Below are positions 1 through 10,369 of a DNA stretch of 18,736 nt, in pieces. This DNA comes from Spirogloea muscicola (lineage: Eukaryota; Streptophyta; Zygnematophyceae; Spirogloeales; Spirogloeaceae), in NCBI GenBank assembly GCA_009602725.1, contig WELB01000127.1, forward strand, positions 59,895 to 78,630. The letters run 5' to 3'. Both the position numbers and the translations under genes were made by a program. Below the pieces are notes generated by a model that was not told where the DNA came from, searched no databases, and worked only from the letters and a program-made list of their open reading frames with translations. Each line of letters opens with the position of its first letter. Position 1 is the stretch's first letter.

Positions 1-1709
1 CCTTTGACCCAGGGGCTAGTGCGCGTGCACCTGGGCTCCTCGATGCCAGTGTAGAAGGCTATGAGGAAGAGGGAGCCCAAGGCAATTGCTGAAAGGGCGA
101 TCCACCGGAACTGACGCAACATCAGAAGCAAGGGAGACGGCCTCAGTGCTTCTAAGCGTCCAGACGAGCAATGTCACGGCTTGGTAGGCACGGCTGCAGT
201 GGTCGTTCTCTATTGCTCAAGATTGGCTCGCAAACTTGAGGGCGTCACAAGGAGTTTGCAGCAACAGAGTGCCCTGCCTGAATCTGCACTTGCCAAGCAG
301 TGTCGCCCGGCAGCAGGCGGAAGGCCAGGAATGCAATGCCGTATAGGCCGAGGTTGGCAGACTGCAAGGAAGACCGCAGCAGTGAAATGTGAGTGCTCGC
401 CGTACGGGAGCCTTGGAAGAAGCTTTTGTTTCCTCTGCTCTCTCGCCCCTACAAGCAAGTCCTCCCGGAATCCTGCAAATCATTCCGGCATTCCAACAAG
501 TGCATGCTCAAGAAGCCCGCATGCGAGCAGGGAGGCCTCTGTGACAAACCATGGTGAAGGCATTGCGGCAGCTATTGAGCGCCACGCGGCTGGACGGGTT
601 GGCCGTGATCCAGTTCACCAGTGACCTGCGAGAATGCAGAACATGGCAGGACCTGGATGTGTTTCACGACCGCAGCCGCATACAAGGTCCTGGTGGCCGA
701 TGTGGAAAAGAGTTCGCCTGGTCTTCGGAGCTGGTATCTTCAGCATGTGCGCAGAGTATGGGGTGTGGAGAGCAGGTTTGGGCTGTACATGTGGGAAACC
801 TGCGTGGCGGCCCAGCCGACATTGAAGATGGCGGCAGAGGCGCTGTAGCTGACGGTCCGGACCAAGGCGGAGGTGCTCATGAAGATGGAGCAGGGCAGGC
901 AACCGCCAAACACCGACGAAAAGGACAGGCCGACGAGGAGCGAGCCGCCGGCGTGCCACAGTTTGAAGTGCCCAAATGAGTCAATCTGCAAACGAGAAGG
1001 TGATCAACGGAGGGCATGAGTATGGCGGCTGGTGCCGCCTTCCTTGCGGAATTGCAATGCCCACATCCTTGCTTCGAGCGAGGGCCAGGCCAAGGCAAGT
1101 GCAAGCTGACGGCACCCTCAGGTCCTCTGAGACCGATTTCAGTGCGTGGGAGGTTGGACTTCCGGCGGCATCCAGCCAGTCCGGCCGGTGCTCGAGCTGT
1201 GTACTGGCTTCTGCGTCTACAGTCGGCCTTCATCAGAAGGCACTAGAGGCCTGCGGGAGGCGGGAGCGCCACTGACCAGCCGCCCGATGATGAGGGTCGC
1301 GACGCCGTCCGCCATTTGGCCGGCCATGAGGACGGCCGCCGCCTGCCTGTGCTTGGCAGCGGCAGGCGTGGGCGCATCTGAGCGCTCCAATGGTGGCACT
1401 CAGTGTCGAGATAGACCGGCCAAGCCTTTCACTGACGGACGCCGCAGCCGCGGCGGCGGCGGCTGCTGCTCACCGAGGCGCGAGGCCGATGTCGGTGAGG
1501 AAGATGAGGAGGTAGGTGAACCAGCAGGCGGCGGTGAGGTCGTTCAGCATGTGGCCCGCGCCATAGAGCACCACGCGAGCGCGCGGGAACGGCGCCATGG
1601 GGTCGTGAGCTAAGCCGCCACCGGCCTGCTTCGCCTCGAGCAGCGGCGGCGGCGGCGGCGCCGGCGGCGGCGGCGGCAGCAGCGGCGCCTCCAATTCGTC
1701 GTCGGCCAT
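1..1709 (-). CDS. MFSD12-like major facilitator transporter, 5' part (3' end outside window)
   Basis: This is a predicted polytopic membrane transporter of the MFSD12-like branch of the major facilitator superfamily (glycoside-pentoside-hexuronide-like fold). In mammals MFSD12 is linked to lysosomal/melanosomal cysteine import; the substrate here is unknown. Exons read on the minus strand: 1709-1474, 1346-1277, 985-789, 625-550, 361-290 and 110-31. The last may instead run open to the edge. All phases join without a break, giving about 243 residues. A Pro-rich N-terminus (residues ~9-23) precedes GHMLNDLTAACWFTYLL, the family's first-helix signature. GQMADGV then lies ahead of DSFGHFKLWH, the loop equivalent to MFS motif A. 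GWAATQVSHM and NAFTMSANLGLYGIAF match the central family motifs. The start at 1709 is the first ATG ahead of the recognisable domain. The gene is divergent from the pirin gene, with 444 bp between start codons. The C-terminal half lies beyond the left edge. Family call is firm; substrate is not. Confidence 0.86.
1641..1688 (-). repeat. GGC/CCG trinucleotide run coding poly-proline
   Basis: A near-perfect CGG/CCG run lies inside exon 1 of the MFSD12-like gene. Read on the minus strand it encodes two short poly-Pro blocks separated by Ala in the cytosolic N-terminal tail. It is probably a slippage-prone coding microsatellite. Confidence 0.7.
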
Positions 1710-1978
1710 AGCCTCCGGGCTTCACATGGCCGGCGGGTCTGGCGACGCCCCGAGCGGCTCCCCCACGCCTGTGACGAGGCGGCGCTGGCCACTGACCGCG
1801 CTCAGCGGCGATCCGGAGACGGCATCCGCGCCAGCTCCCTCCGCGACGGGAATGGCCGCGGCCACGGCCACTGGCGCGAGATGCCACCGCCAAGCGAGCT
1901 CGCAGTGGTCAAGCTGCCGCTCCCGCCGACGGCACTCTGCCTTTTGATAACCCACTGCCGGCTCTGGCGCACCAGTCA

Positions 1979-2009
<31 letters not shown>

Positions 2010-2153
2010 GCCGCCGCCGTCGCCGCGGCAATTGTCCTCGCGCTCGCGGCCCTGGCGATCGCCGCCGCCGGCGCGAGCCGCTTCATGTTTGCTGCGCGAG
2101 CGCCTGCCCTCTCGTCAGCCGCGCTCCAGTCGCACGGCCCCGCCGCGCGCGCC
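1710..2153. promoter_or_regulatory. Shared divergent promoter/5' UTR region, MFSD12-like gene and pirin
   Basis: This 444-bp stretch separates the start codons of two divergently transcribed genes, so it must hold both 5' UTRs and both core promoters. It is very GC-rich and CpG-rich with no evident TATA box. It contains a (GCC)n run at about 1979-2027. An in-frame ATG at 2085 could extend the pirin N-terminus. The role is inferred from position only. Confidence 0.55.
1979..2027. repeat. (GCC)n trinucleotide microsatellite
   Basis: About 16 GCC/CCG units with few interruptions lie upstream of pirin. Read in the pirin frame they would give poly-Ala. They lie before the best start codon, so I regard them as promoter or 5' UTR sequence. 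Confidence 0.75.
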
Positions 2154-4242
2154 ATGGCCGCCGCTGCCGGCGCCGCCACCACCACCGCGCCCTTGGCCAA
2201 GCCCCGCCCGGTCGCACTGAAGGTGCTCTCCACCGAGCAGCCCGAGGGCATGGGCGCCCGCGTGCGCCGCAGCATTGGAAGGTGAGTCCGGATCCCTGTT
2301 TGGGCAGCTCTTACTTCCGACAAAAGGAATGTCAGCCGCTCGACACCTTCATTCCGTCATCTGCACAATGACACCTAGCCTGCAGGCTGATGTCAGCAGC
2401 CGCCTGCCTTACTGCAGGCCTGAGCTGAAGAACCTCGACCCCTTCCTGCTGCTGGACGACGCCACTGGTGAGCTGTGACCCGTCAATCTGCAGCCTCTGC
2501 AAATTGAGCACTTAGGGACCATTGAGAGCTAGTGAGCTAGAGCTGGCTGGAGCTCGTTCAGGCAGTGACGAGAATGCAGCCTGGCAAGCAGCTGATGAGG
2601 ATGTGCATCTTGTCACCTGTTACAGTTGTCCCGCCCGCTGGGTTCCCAGACCACCCACACAGAGGTACCATTGCCAGCCTTCTAGTTGATGCTATGCTCG
2701 TGACTTCGTCATCTCAGTCACCGACCTTCCAAAGTGTGATGCACTAGCAATGCCATTTCAGCTGTAGTTGTAGCTATTGCTTGTTGATGAAGTGACTCTT
2801 ATACATACCAGTGAAGCCCAATCTAGATTACCTAGAATAATTGAACTCCAAGTCTGCACTCACTCGGACAGGGTCACATTGACCTTGCTTACAGAGCTCA
2901 TGCCAATAAGACCTTGTGTTGTTTGTGTTCCTCTTAACAGGCTTCGAAACAGTGACATACGTTCTAGAGGTATGCCCTTGTGTCAATTACAGCAAACTCT
3001 GCAAACTTTTACCTGACTGGTGGAAGTGAGGGCTCAATGCACCACCCTGCTTTTGTGCTGACCACTATTATGGGTTGGCTCACTGGCAGGGTTCTTTCAC
3101 ACATGAGGACTTTGAGGGCCACAAGGGAGTGATCAACGCAGGAGACCTGCAGGTGAGTTGCGACTTGGTAGGGAGAGTTGATGGAGCCTACTATCGCATG
3201 CTGTGAATGTAATCCTTATTCTTCTTGCTCTGGACTCTTGACGTGGTCCAAGAGAAAGCTGCAGTCCTTGCTCCTTTCATGGGTTGTTCATGTTCCCTGC
3301 TCTGTACACATTGTTCATGTTCCCTGCTCTGTACACATTGATTGACTAAGCAGATTCACATTGGTTTTTGAGTACGCATTGAGTAATGGCGCCTTGCAAG
3401 TCATGTGCAGTGGATGACAGCTGGACGAGGTATCTTGCACTCAGAGATGCCCGGCAGCAAAGGCAGGAATCGGGGCCTTCAGCTGTGGGTCAATCTTGCT
3501 GCCAAAGACAAGATGTGAGGGAGAGCTATGTCACCCTTTCGCATATTTCTCCTGTTTACTTTGATTGTCAGAGTTGCTTAGTCAGTCTCTGTTGCCTGCT
3601 CTATGAGGGCACTATGACCCATTGAACCCTCGTGTGCATCTCACAAGGATGTAGAGCTGGCGAAGGCCAAGGGGTATGGTTGTAAGAGCTGGTAAAGGGC
3701 AATCGTTTTTATGGAGATAACCTGTCTTTTTGTCCTTTTACAGGGTGGATCCTAGGTATCAGGAGCTTGGTGACAAGGACATCCCAAGAGTAGAGAAGGA
3801 TGGCGTGCATGTGAAGGTCATTGCAGGTTCTTCACTAGGCACAACCTCTCCCGTGTACACGCGCACGCCGACCATGTACCTGGACTTCACAGTCCAGCCA
3901 GGCGCAGAAGTCCACCAGCCAATACAGGAAGGTTGGAATGCTTTTGCGTACATAGTGGACGGCAAGGGCGTCTTTGGCAGTCGAGATGCAGAGGTGACAA
4001 CTGCGTCTCACACCTTGAAGCTGGGCGCTGGAGATGGAGTGAGCGTGTGGAATACCGGTGACAAGCCCCTGCGCTTCATGCTTATTGCTGGGCAGCCGCT
4101 GGGCGAGCCAGTCGTGCAATATGGCCCGTTCGTGATGAACAGCCAGGAGGAGATACAGCAGACCATCCGCGATTACCAGCTTGGCATGAACGGCTTTGAG
4201 AAAGCCGCCACCTGGACGGCTAGCCGGCGCAGGAACCACTGA
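2154..4242 (+). CDS. Pirin family protein (bicupin, metal-dependent)
   Basis: Pirin is a two-domain cupin that binds iron. It acts as a nuclear transcription cofactor in animals and has quercetinase-like dioxygenase activity in some members. Exons: 2154-2281, 2418-2467, 2626-2664, 2941-2969, 3090-3152, 3411-3514 and 3744-4242, all GT-AG and in phase. The product is 303 residues, close to the usual ~290. The first motif is [10 protein letters not shown] followed by [13 protein letters not shown] (residues ~34-56). The N-terminal cupin carries PDHPHRGFETVTY and GILHSEMP, which supply His69, His71, His113 and Glu115, the complete 3-His/1-Glu metal site. [11 protein letters not shown] opens the C-terminal cupin, and GPFVMN plus NGFEKAATW close it. 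I chose the ATG at 2154 for its purine at -3 and G at +4. An in-frame ATG at 2085, in weak context, would add 23 Ala/Arg/Ser-rich residues resembling a targeting peptide. Exon 4 is only 29 bp. Confidence 0.95.
3284..3340. repeat. Perfect tandem duplication, 27-bp unit, 2.1 copies
   Basis: Two identical adjacent 27-bp units (3284-3310 and 3311-3337), beginning TTGTTCATG and ending TGTACACA, are followed by three bases of a third. They lie in pirin intron 5. The identity implies recent duplication; no function is indicated. Confidence 0.9.
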
Positions 4243-5156
4243 AGCACTACTAAAGAGGTCATTTTGATGGCTGTAATTTCATGGCAGCACCACAGGCACA
4301 GATGCGAGTTTGAAAAGAGCAGTTCGTACAAGCACATTGCATTGTGCCACAAAAGGATTGCAGCTTTGCCTAAGCTTTCCTGAAAGGAAGCAGGCTACAG
4401 TTTTACATTAAATTTTCTGGCCTGGCTTCCCTTTCTCAGTGACCCCTGCCGTCATGACTGTCAGCTTATCTGACATGCTTACAAGCAGAGTGCTGCGCTA
4501 TATATATTCTCCACCGTTACATCAGCACGTTGGCCCACTGACACCTGAGATATTACTCATATCTGCAATACAAAGACATTGCAGAATGTAGTTCGTAGAT
4601 TAGTTGTTACTCTTGCTGTGAAACTTTCTTGCAGTATCTTGCACTATCGTATCTGCTTCTGTATCAACAACGCTATCAGTATTCAGCAACTCAAAGTCCC
4701 ACTGTCTTCTCTGATGGCTTAGCAGTTGCTTGGGTTTCTGAGTAAATTTGAGAAGTACCTCTGTTATATTCTTTTGGTCCCACACAATTGCGTATAGATA
4801 GTGTGTTAGCAATGTCGACTTCTTCTTATACCTTTCTGTGGATGGATCAGCAAGGGAAATGTGAGGCTGATATCATAGGGTTGAAGGTTAGTAAGGTAGG
4901 TTGTCAGGCCTACTCCGAAAATGAGTCATATCTGCAGCATGCAATGGATTGCCAGGTTGCTTGCAACATTTGCTCCAACGAAGACTTCAAGCTGCATACC
5001 TGTGGGCGCGATCAGTGGAGGGGAGTGGTTGGTGCTGGATGCTTGGTGAGGTGGAAGCTTTGGACCAGTGCAGATAAGCAAAAGTGTCAGGTGTTCTCAA
5101 GGACGTGAGTGTGCTGCCGAAGCTCTTGAGCAGGACCTCGTCCTGGGTAAGGGTAG
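4243..5156. other. Convergent intergenic region between pirin and the vWA gene
   Basis: This 914-bp, relatively AT-rich stretch separates two stop codons facing each other. A plus-strand TGTAA at 4272-4276, 30 bp after the pirin stop, is a likely pirin poly(A) signal. Minus-strand TGTAA matches (TTACA on plus) at 4517-4521 and 4403-4407 could serve the vWA gene, giving a 3' UTR of roughly 0.64-0.75 kb. Short open frames here (for example plus 4788-5108) lack homology and coding-like composition, so I call no gene. Confidence 0.55.
4272..4276 (+). terminator. TGTAA polyadenylation signal candidate for pirin
   Basis: TGTAA is the typical chlorophyte poly(A) motif. This copy lies 30 bp past the pirin stop, so the 3' UTR would be short. 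A five-base motif is weak evidence on its own; position is the main support. Confidence 0.45.
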
Positions 5157-8100
5157 TCATGCCATGCCGAGAGCCCACTGGGATGGCTTGCTGTTGCAAT
5201 GCCCGTGGCGGTTGGGGCTGTCGCTGGGCCAGCAGCGGTAGACATGGCGCGGTACGCGGCCGACCATCTTCGTGACGATGGCTTCCATGGCCTCTGCCCC
5301 GATGGCCCTCTCGAGCTGGCCCCTCACCCGCTTGCTAACGCGCATCGGCGCGCCCAGCGACAGGATGTTGCGCTCCGCCTCGCCTTCCCTGGCGTACGTC
5401 CCGAGGAGGACTACCTCCACCTTCTCCTTGTGCAGAGGAAGCTGTGATGGAGGGCGCTGCCAACAACAACAAGACAACCCTGTCAGATGTTGAATCGTGA
5501 ACTATGCAAGCAATCGCCCAATGTGCCAATCTTTGACACCCCCCTGCCAGCATGGTAGGCTTATGCGTATACAAAGAAAGATTGCACCAATACATATTAA
5601 GTCCATTCAGGAAAGCACGAGCCGGTGAGAGCCGGCTTAAGAAGTGGAGCACTTTGGAAGGGGTGCTCACTTTCAGCAAGCTGAGGGTGTGAAGGAAGAC
5701 CGTGCCTCCACGCAGCGGGCATGCCGCCATCAGACGGCCACAGAATGACCATATGTCCTCTGAGTAGACGATGAGCAGGGCCCTGTGCATGGCCTCCATT
5801 TCCCGCATGTGGCATTTCGCTAACAGGCCGCGCTCTCGCTGGAACTTCTCGTGTGCATCGCGCAGGACAGCGACTGGGTCGTCGGCTGCTTCAGGATGCA
5901 CATGACACTCGCCTTCAGCAAGAGTCCCTAACAGGATATCTACATTGCATACTTCCTATCCAGTAAAATCAGAGGAGCACAGGTGCGCTGGTCAACAAAG
6001 ACTCGAAGCCAGAACCGAAGATATGTTAGAGAAGGGATATATTACCTGCGAGGCGCATCTTGCCGCTTGCGGCGCCCTGGTTGGCTAGCATGTTGGTGGA
6101 GAAGGTGAGGGCATTCACCAGGATGGCCTTCTGGAGGATGCCGTCTGGAAACAGAGCCATAATAGATATTGGCAAGGGCAGCTGGCGACGAGACAGTAGT
6201 TAGCAGCTGCATTGTCCAGCGCATGTGCAATCAGCAGCAAACCCACACTGCAGTGCAGCCCAGAGGAGGTCCTCAAGACAACATTGGAGCTTGCGGCAAA
6301 CCTTCGATCTGTGGCAGAAAGATGGCGCGCCGGAGGTATTGTGTGTCCACCCGAGACTGCAGCTGTCGCACCGTGTCCTCAATGGCATCGTTCCAGAGAT
6401 CCGGCTGCAGTGGCACAGCAAAGTCATCCTCTGCTACGCTGGCGGGCTCAAACTCTGGGCACAAGCCTTCGGGTCCCTCCACGATTAAAAGCTTGGTCTT
6501 CGCATAACGAATGAAGGCCCTGCAGCCCACGGACCAGGGCCCAGCGACAGATATAAATTGGCTCAGTCCATTATCCCAGATAAGTGCACGTGCCAGCCAG
6601 CATATCCTGAAAACAACATCTGGGAGTCAATGAGGGGTCTGCCAACTGAGCTGCAGGAAGCTACAGACTTGTTCGTGGCTTTGTCGCCCTCCCACTTCTC
6701 ATCGGCAGCCGCTTTCTCACGGAGCTTGCTGGCCAGATCTTCCTTGCAGGTGGTCACCTCCTGTGAAGTTAGCATGGGAGAGCTCAGAACAGCTACCACG
6801 AAATAATAGCAGGCTGGCACCGACATGGCTGTGGAGGACATCACACAGCCAAGCAGTGCTGCAATGATGGCGCCTGGCAGCAGCAGCTTACCTCACTCAC
6901 ACCATACAGCAGCTGCTTGACTAGCTTAGCAAGCTTGTCGGGTGGTGTATTGCGGTAGTAGCCTGAGAGCTGCCGTCGGGTGTGCTCCTCCAGCAGTGGC
7001 TGCTGCAGCGCTGCGATGGCTGCTCCATCATCGTCACTCGCTATAGCCCAACCAACGATCGTCACGAGGTTGGGCATGACGGCCTTGGTGCGCCCTGCAG
7101 CTGATGACACGAATGCCCGCAACGGATCGGCGCCCTTGAGCACCGTTCGCAGAATCTCTGGCTGCATGGCTTGGCAAAACCGGCGGTAGTCGGCAAGGAT
7201 CGCTGCTTGCAGTTCTCCAACAGTCGCTGTTGATGCCTGGAGGCCATTTGCACGGCCCAGATTTCAGAGGTGCTGCTAGCAGCTGCAGAGCCGGTATGCA
7301 TTGACATGCACCCTCAAGCATACAACCATCGAGCATCACATTCATTACATGGGGTTTTATGAATTCAGCACGAAAGTTGACGATGATAGATAGTGTACCT
7401 GCGGCCCACCAACTGGCGCGTCAAGATGAGCCTGCATGTGGCCCAGCATGGTGTAGAGGACCAGCAGTTGCGACGGTGCGTAGGCCAGCGGGTCGAGGGC
7501 AACGAGGAGGCCGAGCGCCGGCTGCAGCTGCAACCGCACCAGCTCGAAATGCGAGGAGCAGACGTAGAGCGGCAGCCATGCATTGACTGGCTCCCGGGCC
7601 CGCCCGCTGAGTGCAGAAGGCACTGATGCTGGCGCTGCTCCCCATTCGTCGTCGTCGTCGTCATCAGTCGGCGTGCTCTCCCGCGGGGGCCGCTTGCCAG
7701 CCGGGTAGAAGCCCCCATGGACACCCTGCACACACCACTGAGACTACAGTCATTCTGAGGTCCCACTTGACCAACTAAAGTGAATAAGAGGAAGCTAACA
7801 AATTAATGGGATGGTTGCTACCACACGTCCATAATAGTGAAGCAAATGAGTTTTTCCATGCGGCCTTGACCGGAGGTGCTCTGCAAGGTGGCTCAGGACA
7901 GGTGCTCGCCATGGGGCCCTGGAGAGGCAGCTGGTAGCGCAGCGCCTGCTCGAACGTGCGCCGGGAGACGAGCGTGACCGAGAAGGAGGCGACACGCAGG
8001 TCCTGGGGTGCGTCGACCACGTGCTCGCTGCGCTCCGTGATTGACAGCCCGAAGCCGAGCACGTCGCCGTCCTCCACTAGCTCTGCAGCGCTGAAGTGTG

Positions 8101-10369
8101 ACACATCACAGCACCAGAGCTGCAGGTCTACGCCATCAAACGCTCCATCATCCACCTGCAATGCGAGGGCCACAGTAAGAAACTGCAGCCTTCATGGCGG
8201 CAAAGGAGCGACAGCGTACATGCTGCCGGCCAAGCGCCGTTCATCACGCACCTTGAAGCTCTCAATTTCTCCTTGAATGCGATCCAGGACGGCAGCATTG
8301 GCGGCAGCCCGCACGTCCACAGTGCGCTGGCGGCGGGCCTTGGAAAAGACAGCAGCGTAGCGGAGGTCCGCTAGGCGAGCAGCGGCGCCAGCACTCCGAC
8401 TCTCCTCGGCGCGGGCGCTGTGCAGCATGTCAATCTGTGCCTGCACCGATGCCTTAGCTGCAATGCCCTCCTGCCACGCCAAAGGCACGCTCCTGCACTA
8501 AGTCAGCGGCAGGAGTGGGCGCCAGATCACAACGCCAAGGACACGTAGACGAGCGTGGCCCACAGCATGCGTTGACAATGGTGGCATCGGTTGAGCCACA
8601 ACCTCGTGCACAGCCTTGGGGAGGCGGAAGGGGTTGAAGGCATCCAGGCGCGCCTGGTGCTGCGGCACAGCTGCTGCTGCAGCACCGCCGGTGGTGCCGG
8701 CGGCGACAGTGGCAGCCACATCCCGCTCCAGAATCTTCATTGGGAAGAGCGCATCTGTCGATACGAGCTGGACTGGGCCCACTGCGATGTCCAAGTCGCC
8801 TGTGCCCAGGCGGACGCGTACCGAGGCCGGTGTCGGGACGCTGGACTCCAGCCACGCCTCCAGCACAATCTTGCCGCTGCCATAGCCGCAGCTCAAAGCA
8901 GGATGATACTGAGCGTCCGGTCACGCACACCGAAACGCGAGGGAGCTGCATGCTGCACTTGACCAATCACAAGCTAGCATCTGGGTGCTGGCCGTGCATG
9001 TACATGTACGACAGCCTCAGGCACTGGCTACTCACTCGGAAACGTGCGCAAGTGTGGGTATGGCACCGCCGCCGACGTCGTAGGTGACGTCGACCGCGGA
9101 GCTCACGAAGTCAAAGAGGTCGGCGAACTTGGTGCTGATGGAGGCGCTGTTGCGGCCACCACCTCCCTCGCAGTACCGGTAGTACCCCTCCTTGGACCCA
9201 CACAGCCGCAGCTGGCGCGCGAACAAGCGCAGGCAGTCGTGTCAGTCTGCGCGCTGTGAGGACCGGAGGTCACTGGTGATATCGCAAGTCAGCATCGGCT
9301 GACAGGAGGGCGCGCCAAGTTGGCACTCACTTGCTCCAGGAGGCTGAGGTCATGTGTGTGGCCAAAGCCGATGGTGTGCACAACTGTCTGTGCCCCACTG
9401 ACGCCCGTGCGGAGAAACTGCTGGAGCTTGGCCATCTCGGCGTCCTGTTCGCGGTCGTGGTTGGCTTCGCCGTCTGGCAAGTCGTCCAAAGCACGAAGCA
9501 GCGTCAGCTGCCATGACCGACAGGCCACCTCCAATGCGCAGATCACTGGGGCACTCGGCATGCTCGAGTGGCGCACCGGTGAGGAATGAGACAACGTAGC
9601 TCTCAGCCGCCTCGCCGCGGCTGATGCACGCCACGATCTCCCTATATGCCGCCACAAAGCTGGTGCCGCCGCGTGCCTTTGCGGCCTGGACGTCCGCGTA
9701 CGCCGCCTCGCAGGCGCTCGACTCGTACATGATGTACTTGACGGAGGTCGCAGCTCCCTTTCCGGCGCGCTTCTTCGCCTGCAACAAGAGACCCCATTTG
9801 GGGGGGTCACTTGCAATCAGCAGCAGTCGCGGCCAGAGAGGCACCAGGGAGGTCGCACCAATGCACTTTGGTGTTACGACGTGGCAAACCCGCCCGCTGT
9901 CTTATGAGCACTAAGAGCCCGACACGAAGCTCACCTCGCTCTCAATGTAGGTGGTGGCCGCCTGGACCTCGGACCACGGGCCTCCCGCCATGGACCCGCT
10001 GCGGTCCAGCACGAGGATGTGGGCCACCTTTCGGTGCTGCTGCGGCTGGGCGTCCGGCAGCACCACCTGCGCGCTCGCACCGCAGATTCAGAACGAGAAG
10101 AATTGGTGGTAAAGGATACATGTAACATTAGTGTATCGGAGTTACTTTCAAATCTTTCTGCAGCTTCCAAGTGGTGTACTGAAACGGTGATACAATGCAA
10201 TATAAGCCCACGCCGCGGGCGAAAGGGGCTCAGAGGGTATGCCGGCGCGACGCGGGGCCACAGCAGCCGCTCCGCAGGGCGGCCGAGGAGGACCGCAGGG
10301 CCGGCGCACCTGGAGCAGGGCGGGCCCCGGGCCGTCCGCCTGCAGCGTCGCGGACGGGCCGTCGGCCAT
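5157..10369 (-). CDS. Large von Willebrand factor A domain protein of unknown function
   Basis: Fifteen exons on the minus strand keep one frame for 1063 residues: 10369-10310, 10066-9935, 9778-9577, 9473-9331, 9211-9036, 8891-8577, 8492-8252, 8155-7871, 7725-7399, 7236-6892, 6760-6669, 6519-6302, 6144-6046, 5927-5671, 5456-5157. Residues ~33-200 form a vWA domain with a complete MIDAS metal site: DRSGS at 41-45, Thr103 in ARGGTSF, Asp132 in FLTDGE. It continues into HTIGFGHTHDLSLL and a beta-rich segment (~220-300). Residues ~344-423 look helical and charged. An acidic run (DDDDDD, 539-544) precedes NAWLPLYV and a mostly helical C-terminal half that I do not recognise. No signal peptide or membrane helix is evident, so a cytosolic or nuclear location is likely. 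MIDAS vWA domains usually mediate metal-dependent protein binding. The junctions at 8577/8492 and 7871/7725 use weaker donors and are the least certain. The start is the first ATG in phase with exon 2. Confidence 0.84.

Noticed and set aside
1881-2153. N-terminal extension of pirin through a poly-Ala run from ATG 1881
   Set aside because: It would translate the (GCC)n repeat into poly-Ala, has no homology, and leaves almost no room for the divergent promoter.
3284-3340. CRISPR-like or transposon-end interpretation of the tandem repeat
   Set aside because: The units are directly adjacent without spacers, only two copies exist, and the region is an intron of a eukaryotic gene.
4788-5108. 106-codon plus-strand open frame in the pirin/vWA tail region
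   Set aside because: No homology and it probably lies in the vWA 3' UTR antisense; treated as chance.
4987-5156. Extension of the vWA protein past its stop at 5157 through a further exon
   Set aside because: An open frame exists in another phase, but no convincing donor-acceptor pair or conserved-looking sequence supports it. The stop at 5157 follows a clean end.
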